The notes under the pieces were generated by a model. That model saw only the letters and a list, made by a program, of their open reading frames with translations, was not told the DNA's origin and made no database searches. Positions 1-5,327 of a DNA stretch of 5,327 nucleotides are shown one piece after another. A program made the position numbers and the translations under genes. The first letter of the stretch is position 1. The number at the start of each line of letters is the position of its first letter. The DNA comes from Phycisphaerae bacterium (GTDB lineage: Bacteria; Planctomycetota; Phycisphaerae; Phycisphaerales; SM1A02), in the NCBI GenBank assembly GCA_002690755.1, contig NZFT01000032.1, positions 10,522 to 15,848 of the forward strand, written 5' to 3'.

Positions 1-50
1 CCTCGATCTGCGCCCCACGGTTCACGTCACCCTCCGAGGACGCTCCCGAC

Positions 51-758
51 ATGCGGCTCTGCACCATCCTCGACACCAGCACGGCGCGAGCGGTCGGCGT
101 TCCCGACGCGGTCTGCGACCTCGTGGTCCCGCACGGAACGCCGGTCGATGCCGTGGCGTCGATTCTTCCCGGAAATCCGCTCGCCGAGGACTGGATCGGC
201 CTCGTCGATCTTCCCGGCGATCTCCTCGTCGCGTGGAGTGGGACCCTCGCGGACGATCTCTTCGGCGACGATCCCCGGACCTGGATGGCCGCGGGTCACG
301 AACGGTTCGAGACGTTCTGCGACGATATTCGCGACACCCTGGTCGCCGCCGGTCGGAAGCTCTGCATCCGACCGCACGCTCGGCACGTCCTGAGCGACGC
401 CCAGGGAACGCTCGACTTCCTTCGCCGCCGCGAAGGCGAGCCGTTCGGGCTCGCCCTCTCCCCCGTCGACCTGCTGCTCCCGTCGATGCTCTCCGATGCC
501 GAGGACCACTACGCGAGGATCCTCGAGTTCATGGTGCCGAAGGCCGATCTCCTCCTCCTCGCCGACGCGTTGCCCGGCGAAACGGCCGACGACGACGAGG
601 AGCCGCCGATGATTCCGGTCCCGCTGGGTGAAGGGGTGCTGCCCCGGGCCGCGGTCATGGAGGCCGTCAACACCCGCCTCCCCCAGGACGTTCCGGTGGT
701 CGTCGCGCCCCGGGACCTCCCCACCGCGACCGCCTGGCGACACGGCGCCGCTCGGTGA
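51..758 (+). CDS. Xylose-isomerase-like TIM-barrel protein, probably non-catalytic
   Basis: This is a 235-residue protein with no signal peptide or membrane segment, so it is probably cytoplasmic. The second half resembles the sugar phosphate isomerase/epimerase (AP endonuclease 2-like) barrel. A long helix at 83-101 leads to a strand KLCIRPH at 103-109, then GLALSP at 133-138, LLLLADA at 167-173, the PLGEG loop at 191-195 and a last strand VPVVVAP at 214-220. In active members the strand ends usually carry Glu, Asp/His, His and Glu metal ligands. Here these places read Arg, Ser, Leu/Ala and Ala, so a metal-dependent isomerase activity is doubtful. It is also short for a full barrel. The ATG at 51 is preceded by GAGGA at 36-40, a rather long spacing of 10 bases. 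The frame is open to the window edge, so a start further upstream is possible. The stop overlaps the start of tag by four bases. The fold is inferred from pattern alone and the true function is unknown. Confidence 0.72.
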   Translation: MRLCTILDTSTARAVGVPDAVCDLVVPHGTPVDAVASILPGNPLAEDWIGLVDLPGDLLVAWSGTLADDLFGDDPRTWMAAGHERFETFCDDIRDTLVAAGRKLCIRPHARHVLSDAQGTLDFLRRREGEPFGLALSPVDLLLPSMLSDAEDHYARILEFMVPKADLLLLADALPGETADDDEEPPMIPVPLGEGVLPRAAVMEAVNTRLPQDVPVVVAPRDLPTATAWRHGAAR

Positions 759-1336
759 GCGGGGCGGCGACGATCGTCCGCTGCGACTGGTGCGGGGAAG
801 ACCCGCTCTACCAGCGATATCACGACGAGGAATGGGGCGTGCCCCAGCGGAACGGGGACGCGCTCTTCGAGAAGTTGTGCCTCGAAGGCCTGCAGTGCGG
901 ACTGAGCTGGATCACGATCCTCCGTCGTCGCGAGGATCTCCGCCGCGCGTTCGACGGCTTCGACCCACGACGGCTCGCCCACTGGACCGACCGGGATCGG
1001 ATCGAGGTCTTGGATCGTCCCGGCGTGATTCGACATCGCGGGAAGATCGAGGCCATCTGCGGCAACGCCCGGGTGATGACCGAGGCCTTCGAGGATGCGG
1101 ATCGTTTCGCGGAGTTCATCTGGTCATTCGCCCCGGAGGTCGGTCCGCACCGTCCTCGCGCGAGAAGCACCGGAGACCTCGAGACGGAGACGCCCGAGAG
1201 CCGGCGGCTGGCTCGCGCCCTGCGAAGCCTCGGCTTCCGATTCGTGGGGCCGGTCACCGCCCATGCGTTCATGCAGGCGATGGGCCTCGTGGACGATCAC
1301 CAGGCGGGCTGCCATCGCGCGAACCAGGAATCCTGA
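755..1336 (+). CDS. tag: DNA-3-methyladenine glycosylase I
   Basis: This enzyme cuts the N-glycosidic bond of 3-methyladenine in alkylated DNA, the first step of base-excision repair, in the cytoplasm. The 193-residue protein aligns along its whole length with E. coli Tag (187 residues), which I recall from memory. It keeps the [15 protein letters not shown] segment (16-30), LCLEG (41-45), LSWITIL (50-56), the [15 protein letters not shown] stretch, FIWSF, the GFRFVGP segment and the end motif VDDHQAGC. The four zinc ligands are present as Cys10, His23, His182 and Cys186, and the catalytic-pocket Glu44, Tyr22 and Trp52 are kept. The start is GTG at 755, which overlaps the TGA of the upstream gene (GTGA), a sign of translational coupling. 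There is no other start before Cys10 in this frame. The product looks intact and functional. Confidence 0.96.
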   Translation: MSGAATIVRCDWCGEDPLYQRYHDEEWGVPQRNGDALFEKLCLEGLQCGLSWITILRRREDLRRAFDGFDPRRLAHWTDRDRIEVLDRPGVIRHRGKIEAICGNARVMTEAFEDADRFAEFIWSFAPEVGPHRPRARSTGDLETETPESRRLARALRSLGFRFVGPVTAHAFMQAMGLVDDHQAGCHRANQES

Positions 1337-1405
1337 ACACGATTCGAATCCAACCCCCGCCTCCCGGTCATCGGAAGGGTTACGATTCAAAGGTCGGTGG
1401 AGCCG

Positions 1406-1513
1406 ATGGACCGCAGAATTCGGCCGCCGAGGCGGTCGACGACCCCCACGGGACCCCCTTCGACGCCGGAAGCGTTGCGAGGCGGACCGCGGACCGGAGC
1501 CGCGTCAGGATGA
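1406..1513 (+). CDS. Possible 35-residue leader peptide or small protein coupled to the HNH gene
   Basis: A short frame opens with ATG at 1406 and ends with TGA at 1511-1513. The HNH gene begins with ATG at 1510-1512, so the two share an ATGA junction of the kind that couples translation of neighbours. A purine-rich ribosome-site candidate, GGTGGAG, lies at 1396-1402. The product would be basic and rich in proline, arginine and threonine (it begins [10 protein letters not shown]) and has no family I recognise. Two points count against it. GC-rich DNA readily gives open frames of this length, and the peptide is low in complexity. It may be a translated leader that delivers ribosomes to the HNH start, a true small gene, or chance. 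Confidence 0.33.
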   Translation: MDRRIRPPRRSTTPTGPPSTPEALRGGPRTGAASG

Positions 1514-2142
1514 CGATGACCCTCGAAGGCGGACTCGATGCGCAGGTGCTCGTGCTCAATCGGACGTACTCGGCGATTCGCGTCGTCGACGCCCGCCGAG
1601 CCTTCACGCTCCTGATCAAGAACATCGCCGAAGTGATCGCCGTCGAGGACGGCCACTATCGAAACTACGACTTCGAGACGTGGGCGGACATCGCCCAGCT
1701 GCAACGGGAGTTCGAACCGGAACGGCATGACTGGGTCCGGACCACGCGGATCACGCTCGCGGTCCCGAAGATCATCCGGCTCTTCGACTACGACCGGCGT
1801 CCTCGCCGCACCGTGAAGCTGAACCGTCGAAACATCTACACGCGTGACGGCAGTCGCTGCCAGTACTGCGGCAGGTCCTTCCCCACGCGGGAACTCACCC
1901 TTGACCACGTGGTCCCCCGGGTCCAGGGCGGCGAGAACAGTTGGACCAATCTCGTCTGCGCCTGCGTGCGCTGCAATGCGAGAAAGGGCGGCCGGACCCC
2001 CGCCCAGGCAGGCATGCGACTGGTTCGCGAACCGATCCGACCGAGGCGGAATCCCGCCATCACCGTGCGACTCGGCAGCGCGAAGTACGAGTCGTGGAAG
2101 GCTTTCATGGACGAGGCATACTGGACCGTCGAACTCCAGTAG
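1510..2142 (+). CDS. Stand-alone HNH endonuclease-family protein
   Basis: The 210-residue protein has an N-terminal domain of the kind seen in free-standing bacterial HNH proteins ([14 protein letters not shown] at 13-26, then an ARRAFTLLI helix) and a C-terminal HNH nuclease fold. The nuclease part begins near NRRNIYTRD (105-113). It has a zinc-knuckle pair Cys117/Cys120, the LDHVVPR motif with Asp132 and His133, Asn147, a second pair Cys152/Cys155, and the ending CNARKGG with Asn156 and Lys159. The catalytic triad therefore reads H-N-N, which is common in this family. It should bind a metal and nick or cut nucleic acid, but the substrate is unknown. I chose ATG 1510 because of the ATGA overlap with the short frame upstream. 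ATG 1516 is also possible, as AGGA at 1507-1510 is well placed for it. The downstream neighbour is a hairpin and a broken membrane-protein frame, not a recognisable methylase or toxin partner. Confidence 0.92.
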   Translation: MTMTLEGGLDAQVLVLNRTYSAIRVVDARRAFTLLIKNIAEVIAVEDGHYRNYDFETWADIAQLQREFEPERHDWVRTTRITLAVPKIIRLFDYDRRPRRTVKLNRRNIYTRDGSRCQYCGRSFPTRELTLDHVVPRVQGGENSWTNLVCACVRCNARKGGRTPAQAGMRLVREPIRPRRNPAITVRLGSAKYESWKAFMDEAYWTVELQ

Positions 2143-2255
2143 CCTCCCGGTCCCTCCGAACGCTCCGCGCGGTCGCACCCGCTGGGGTTTACACCCCGTT
2201 CGACCTGAACCGGCCCCCGCTTCGCCGTCCCGGGTGCGAACATCCCCCCGAAACA

Positions 2256-2293
2256 CCGGTCGTACCGGATCGTCGAAACGATCCACGGACCGG
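2256..2293. other. Strong imperfect stem-loop after the HNH gene
   Basis: The inner stem GGATCGT (2267-2273) pairs perfectly with ACGATCC (2278-2284) around a CGAA tetraloop. CGT (2261-2263) then pairs with ACG (2285-2287), and CCGGT (2256-2260) with ACCGG (2289-2293). That gives 15 base pairs, with a 3-base bulge at 2264-2266 on one side and a single-base bulge at 2288 on the other. It begins 113 bases after the HNH stop. There is no T-tract on either side, so it is not a classical intrinsic terminator. It could end transcription in a factor-assisted way, protect an mRNA end, or be a structured leader for the frame that follows. The rest of 2143-2306 shows only a small GGGGT/ACCCC hairpin near 2185 and no promoter that I can support. 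Confidence 0.55.
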
Positions 2294-2319
2294 CCGAACC
2301 GCGGGCATGGCCGATGTGA

Positions 2320-2631
2320 ATCGCTCGGACCTTCAAATCGCACGCCGAGTTCGATCGACTCACCCTGCCGGCGCTGCTCGCGCTGATCGCGCTGAACGCG
2401 ATCTCGATCCCGTCGACCTTCATGATGGACCACCCGCCGTTCCCGGCATCCCTCTCCCTCGGCGTCGCCACCTGGCTCGGACGCGGTGGTGTCTCCGCGG
2501 AATCGATCTCCGTCGCCATCTTCATCTCGACCCTGCTCCTGCAGGGGCTTGCGCTCCTCGCGACTCCGTGGCTCCTCGGAGGCCGGGGAAGCAGACCCGC
2601 GGCGGTCGCCTGGTTCAGGATCGGGTCGGAT
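2320..2631 (+). pseudogene. Broken or start-less small membrane-protein frame
   Basis: This frame reads like real coding sequence. In 2341-2580, 70 of 80 codons end in G or C, and the product has two hydrophobic segments: LPALLALIALNAI (from 2368) and SISVAIFISTLLLQGLALLA (from about 2503), joined by a loop with FMMDHPPFP. Yet the frame is closed upstream by TGA at 2317 and has no ATG, GTG or TTG before the paired ATG codons at 2422, which already lie beyond the first hydrophobic segment. An ATG at 2307 and a GTG at 2316 lie one frame away and could be the lost start if a single-base indel sits near 2320-2345. There is also no stop: the frame stays open to 3528, opposite the convergent gene, so the true end is unknown and 2631 is an arbitrary limit. 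It could be a frameshifted gene, a sequencing error, or a remnant. I recognise no family. A one-segment protein starting at 2422 is the less likely alternative. Confidence 0.42.
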
Positions 2632-3546
2632 TCAACCGGCGGGGCTGACGAACGAAAGTCCAGCGTGACTGCGCCCGGCCTCCGCCGACGAATCTTCGGA
2701 GCTTCGGACATCACCTTCATCGGTGTTCGGCGTCGACGCCGCCGGCTTCCCGGTGGACGAGCCGGAGAAGGGTTCGGTGGCCTCGGAACCGGAATCCGTG
2801 GAGTCCATCCAGTCGTCCTTAAGCATTTGGATCGATTCGATTCGAAGCGTGGTCTGCTGGCGGAGCCCGCCCGGCAACCACTCCTCGCCCTCCACTCGTT
2901 CGACGAGCATGCGTTCCGGATCGACGAACAGACTGAAATGGGCGTCGGTGGGACCGGATTCGGCCTCGCCCCCCGCGCGAAGTTCGACCCGGACCATTTC
3001 GCGGTCGTCGACGACCACCCGATCGGCTTCGGCGGCGCGGAAACCACCCGTTTCGCCGGGACGAAACTCCTCGAGCGGCGAATCGCTGAATCGAAGCCGG
3101 AGATGCGGAAGCAACCAGAGGTCCTGCGCCGTCGCACCGGGCTTCGAGGACGTGAGCGAACGACCCACGTCATCGAGCAGGCCGGGACGCTCCACCATCA
3201 GGCGGGCGTCGCGAACCTCGGCCCGAACCCTCGTCCGCGTTCGAATCGGCGGGTCGTCGGTCGCCGGATCGTCGGTGATCTGCTCGACCTCGGTCTCCTC
3301 GACGTAGTCCTCGATCGCCCGATATCGATCGACCAGTCGTTTGAAGAATCGGATCGGATCGACTTCACCCAGCTCGTCCAGTCGAGCCACGAGCCCTCGG
3401 GCGTCGGACGCCGACGCGAGGGCACGGCGATCGCCCGCGGCTTCCGAGCCGCAAGAAGCCGCCGCCTGATTCGCCGACATCAGTCCACCGAGGACGAGGA
3501 TTCCGCAGGCGAGCCGGACATTCGTTGAGGCACGGAATTCGAACAT
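2632..3546 (-). CDS. Exported hypothetical protein, possible LolA-like fold
   Basis: The 304-residue protein starts with a good signal peptide: Arg5 and Arg11 before the hydrophobic core LACGILVLGGLM (12-23), then ANQAAA with a likely signal peptidase I cut near 30/31. Cys32 follows, but the residues before it are a poor lipobox. The mature part has a helix around LVDRYRAIEDYVEE (71-84). Alternating strands follow: RTRTRVRAEVRDARLMVERPG (102-122), RVVVDD (176-181), REMVRVELRAG (182-192), HFSLFVDPERMLVERVEGEEW (203-223) and TTLRIES (232-238). This helix-plus-curved-sheet order, with a phrase like 'DPE-ML-ERVEG', recalls LolA/DUF2092-type periplasmic lipoprotein carriers, but only loosely. From 246 to the end the protein is a Ser/Thr/Glu/Asp-rich, probably disordered tail. 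The ATG at 3546 is supported by the signal peptide. It lies 100 bases after the CPBP protease gene and has its own promoter. Its function is not known. Confidence 0.85.
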   Translation of the reverse strand: MFEFRASTNVRLACGILVLGGLMSANQAAASCGSEAAGDRRALASASDARGLVARLDELGEVDPIRFFKRLVDRYRAIEDYVEETEVEQITDDPATDDPPIRTRTRVRAEVRDARLMVERPGLLDDVGRSLTSSKPGATAQDLWLLPHLRLRFSDSPLEEFRPGETGGFRAAEADRVVVDDREMVRVELRAGGEAESGPTDAHFSLFVDPERMLVERVEGEEWLPGGLRQQTTLRIESIQMLKDDWMDSTDSGSEATEPFSGSSTGKPAASTPNTDEGDVRSSEDSSAEAGRSHAGLSFVSPAG

Positions 3547-3610
3547 GGCCCGGTTCCCGTCGTGTCGGTGGAACTACCTGTCATTCCGCGAGTTGCGGTC
3601 CGAAGGAAGG

Positions 3611-3619
3611 ATCATACCA
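3611..3619 (-). promoter_or_regulatory. Extended -10 promoter for the exported protein gene
   Basis: On the minus strand the sequence reads TGG TATGAT. The hexamer TATGAT is at 3616-3611, with the TG of an extended -10 element just upstream. No good -35 hexamer is visible 17 bases upstream, which fits an extended -10 promoter. A start of transcription near 3604 would leave a leader of about 58 bases before the ATG at 3546. The GGGA at 3556-3553 on the minus strand is only a weak ribosome-site candidate. A small inverted repeat, CCCGG-TT-CCGGG at 3629-3640, lies just upstream of the promoter, beyond the protease stop. It has no T-tract and is too tight to be called a terminator. Confidence 0.45.
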
Positions 3620-3646
3620 CCTCGGAGACCCGGTTCCGGGATCGAA

Positions 3647-5122
3647 TCAGCCAATGAGCAGGACATTGAGGGTCATCACGAGGGCGTTGCTGAGCCCGTG
3701 CGCCACCATCGGAGCGACGAGCGACCCTCGAACCTCGCGGGCCACGCAGAATCCGACCGCCAGCCCCGCCAGCGGTGGAATCGCCACCAGCCCCTGCGGA
3801 TGGATCGCCGCGAAGATCAGGCTCGAGACGAGTGCGGCCAGCACCATCGAGAGCGGGGCCGCCCAGGTTCGCATCATGCCTCGAAGGTGACTGTAGAAGA
3901 CGCCGCGGAACATCGTCTCCTCCACGATCGGCGCCGCCACGCTCGCCAGCACGTAGATCTGCAGCAGACCCCAGAAGTTCGCGTCGGCGATCGCCTGCTG
4001 GACCGGATGGCTCGGTGCCGGGGTCTCTCCGGTCTGGGACTGGACGAGCCAGGTCAGAAACACCATCAGGATCGCCCCGATGAACAGCATCGGCACCGCC
4101 ACCATCCACGCGAGGATTCCGTAGAAGACCTCGACGACGCCCCGGCCGAAGTGGAGCCCGATGTCCTGACGCATCGTGGCGAATGAAACGCCGCGGAAGG
4201 ACGGCCACGCGAGGGCGGCGAGGCTCGCGAAGAACGCGAGGATGCTCGCGGGCAGGACCATGTCCTCGGGCTTGCCACCACCGAAGAAGGCGGCCAGGGT
4301 CGTGAGCGGGCCCAGCAGCAGCTGCAGTCCGAAGAACGACAGCATCCAGATCGCGAAGGTCTCCGCGTACACCCCGTGGTGTGCCGTCGGTTCGACGCGA
4401 CTCCGCACCCTGCCGAGCAGGCTCATCACCAGCAGCACGATCCCGAGCACGAAACCGGTGAGGCCCGCGAGACCGAAGATCACGCCGAAGATGCCGAGCC
4501 AGACGACGAGTCGCGTCGCGGCCGCGGCCTGCTTCTTCATCGCCTCCGGATCACCGAGATCGCACGCGAGGTCGCCGAACCAGCCGAGTCGCGTCCGCAG
4601 GACGTCCGCATCAGACTCGGGAATCGGCGTCTCGTCGGCGAGCGACCGAAAGGCCGACGCCGCCGCCGGTCGGAGGAGTTCGAATCGCGGATCGTCCTCG
4701 AAGTCGCCTTCGTCGAGCGCCTTCAGGCCCGCGTCCGGGCCGAGCATCGCCGCGGCGAGGACGGCGTAGGCGACCTCACCGGCCGGACCGGATCCACGAA
4801 TCGCTTCCGCCTGCGAGATCACCGACGGATCCCCGCTCACGGAATACAGGCTGTAGGCCACCCGACCCATCAGCTCGTCCTGGCCGCCGGTCAGCAGGAG
4901 TCCATCCGGGATGGACTCGGCCGACACCTCGGAATTCAGGATTTCCTCTTCGCCCGCCAGAATCGCCGGCTTGGCCATCCACAGGATGGTGGCACCGAGA
5001 ATCACAACCCAGGCGATCCCCAGCCCGAGAAGGCCCTGCCGGGTCCCAGAGGGGCGATTCACACCCACTTTGCGGTGGTCGGAAAGCTGGTCGGAAGATG
5101 GATCTGAGGGGGGATTCGGCAT
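3647..5122 (-). CDS. CPBP (CAAX/Abi-type) intramembrane metalloprotease with an extra N-terminal domain
   Basis: The 491-residue inner-membrane protein ends in a CPBP glutamic protease domain. Motif one is EETMFR with Glu401, Glu402 and Arg406, motif two is FAAIH with Phe437 and His441, and motif three is HGLSN with His475 and Asn479. Family members cut proteins or prenylated peptides inside the membrane, but the substrate here is unknown. A charged, proline-rich start is followed by a membrane helix at about 31-50. Next comes a soluble, acidic, mostly helical stretch of about 150 residues (52-203), then roughly seven or eight membrane helices (204-236, 252-280, 288-308, 328-360, 385-400, 424-442, 445-462, 468-490). 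Many CPBP proteins have only 200-300 residues, so the head domain is extra. I chose ATG 5122. An in-frame TTG at 5131 would add three residues. Neither start has a good ribosome site. The downstream exported-protein gene has its own promoter, so co-transcription is possible but not needed. Confidence 0.93.
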   Translation of the reverse strand: MPNPPSDPSSDQLSDHRKVGVNRPSGTRQGLLGLGIAWVVILGATILWMAKPAILAGEEEILNSEVSAESIPDGLLLTGGQDELMGRVAYSLYSVSGDPSVISQAEAIRGSGPAGEVAYAVLAAAMLGPDAGLKALDEGDFEDDPRFELLRPAAASAFRSLADETPIPESDADVLRTRLGWFGDLACDLGDPEAMKKQAAAATRLVVWLGIFGVIFGLAGLTGFVLGIVLLVMSLLGRVRSRVEPTAHHGVYAETFAIWMLSFFGLQLLLGPLTTLAAFFGGGKPEDMVLPASILAFFASLAALAWPSFRGVSFATMRQDIGLHFGRGVVEVFYGILAWMVAVPMLFIGAILMVFLTWLVQSQTGETPAPSHPVQQAIADANFWGLLQIYVLASVAAPIVEETMFRGVFYSHLRGMMRTWAAPLSMVLAALVSSLIFAAIHPQGLVAIPPLAGLAVGFCVAREVRGSLVAPMVAHGLSNALVMTLNVLLIG

Positions 5123-5165
5123 GGTTTTCAAACGTTCTCACTCGTCTCATCGGCTCCAACGGACC

Positions 5166-5193
5166 TTGACAGCGAACCGTGGATGGCTATTCT
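5166..5193 (+). promoter_or_regulatory. Sigma-70-type promoter pointing right
   Basis: A perfect TTGACA at 5166-5171 is followed, 16 bases later, by TATTCT at 5188-5193, which matches TATAAT at four of six places. Transcription would start near 5200 and run away from the protease gene. It would pass through three inverted repeats and reach an ATG at 5315. It is the clearest -35/-10 pair in the window. A promoter for the protease gene on the other strand is not recognisable here. Confidence 0.45.
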
Positions 5194-5203
5194 TGGCGAT
5201 TCT

Positions 5204-5272
5204 CGATCGGCCCCTCTCACGGGTCCGATCGGGCGCCCGCGTCTCGGGCGCGATTCATCCCCGGAAGAATCG
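5204..5272. repeat. Three consecutive inverted repeats in a possible leader
   Basis: The first stem is CGATCGG (5204-5210) with CCGATCG (5225-5231). After a mismatch, three further G-C pairs close a six-base loop. The second is a perfect 7-bp stem, GCGCCCG (5233-5239) with CGGGCGC (5245-5251), around a five-base loop. The third is CGATTC (5251-5256) with GAATCG (5267-5272) around ten bases; it shares base 5251 with the second, so those two cannot both be complete. All lie between the promoter at 5166 and the ATG at 5315. They may form a structured 5' leader. No known riboswitch pattern is evident, and no T-tract follows. Confidence 0.42.
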
Positions 5273-5314
5273 TACTTCCATCCGCCTTCCCCCTCCGCCG
5301 ATCGGGCCCACGAC

Positions 5315-5327
5315 ATGCCCCGCCAGA
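5315..5327 (+). CDS. Possible start of a rightward gene cut by the window end
   Basis: An ATG at 5315 opens a frame of four codons (MPRQ) before the window ends. It lies about 115 bases downstream of the expected start site of the promoter at 5166, and it would be divergent from the protease gene. There is no clear ribosome site before it, and the 25 bases upstream of 5301 are pyrimidine-rich. Nothing can be said about the product. The call rests only on position relative to the promoter. Confidence 0.22.

Noticed and set aside
27..743. 238-codon minus-strand open frame opposite the first gene
   Set aside because: It is in the mirrored codon register of the plus gene, and its product is rich in Arg, Glu and Gly with no fold pattern. 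The plus frame shows barrel-like strands and couples to tag.
1381..1386. TACGAT as a -10 box for the HNH region
   Set aside because: There is no acceptable -35 hexamer at a suitable distance and no extended -10 TG, so I cannot support a promoter.
628..1509. Extension of the HNH frame upstream to position 628
   Set aside because: This part overlaps tag in another frame and gives a proline/arginine-rich product. The family's N-terminal domain begins right after ATG 1510/1516.
1387..2433. 348-codon minus-strand open frame opposite the HNH gene
   Set aside because: The plus strand encodes an unmistakable HNH protein. The antisense product is charged, low in complexity and has no recognisable motif.
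2632..3528. Long plus-strand open frame continuing from the membrane-like fragment through the whole of the exported-protein gene
   Set aside because: Its codons lie exactly opposite those of the minus-strand gene, a register in which GC-rich genes often leave the other strand free of stops. The minus strand has a proper start and signal peptide, while the plus product is arginine-rich and featureless in this part.
3548..3640. Two copies of CCCGGTTCC (near 3548 and 3629) as a direct repeat
   Set aside because: Nine bases of GC-rich sequence repeated 81 bases apart is easily expected by chance, and no mobile-element boundary or operator pattern goes with it.
5128..5316. 62-codon minus-strand open frame upstream of the protease
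   Set aside because: The product is arginine/serine/glycine-rich with no motif, and it runs through the inverted repeats and the promoter region.

Overview
The window is GC-rich, and its third codon positions are strongly biased to G or C. It carries five well-supported protein genes, no RNA genes, no CRISPR array and no recognisable insertion sequence. The mix of weak Shine-Dalgarno signals, a stand-alone HNH protein of a type common in planctomycetes, a long-headed CPBP-type membrane protease and an exported hypothetical suggests a bacterium of the Planctomycetota, perhaps Phycisphaerae-like. This is an inference from protein style and base composition only.

Left part, plus strand (about 51-2142). 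A degenerate xylose-isomerase-like TIM-barrel protein (51-758) overlaps by four bases a gene for DNA-3-methyladenine glycosylase I (tag, 755-1336), so the two are probably translated together. After about 70 bases comes a 35-codon open frame (1406-1513). Its stop overlaps the start codon of an HNH endonuclease-family gene (1510-2142) as ATGA, so it could be a coupled leader peptide or small gene. Base-excision repair and an HNH nuclease side by side hint at a DNA-maintenance neighbourhood, but nothing proves a joint function.

Middle (2143-2631). After the HNH gene come a strong 38-base stem-loop (2256-2293) and then a stretch of high-GC3, hydrophobic coding sequence on the plus strand. That stretch has no usable start codon and no stop of its own before it runs into the convergent gene. 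It looks like a small membrane-protein gene broken by a frameshift, or a remnant.

Right part, minus strand (2632-5131). An intramembrane CPBP/CAAX-type protease with an extra N-terminal domain of about 150 residues (3647-5122) lies upstream of an exported hypothetical protein with a possible LolA-like fold (2632-3546). The 100-base gap between them contains an extended -10 promoter for the exported protein. The far right end (5132-5327) holds a good plus-strand promoter, three consecutive inverted repeats and an ATG at 5315 that may begin a divergent gene cut off by the window edge.

No clear new defence, mobile or secondary-metabolite system is visible. The parts most worth a second look are the coupled small frame before the HNH gene, the broken membrane-protein frame, the head domain of the protease, and the metal-site-less TIM barrel coupled to tag.
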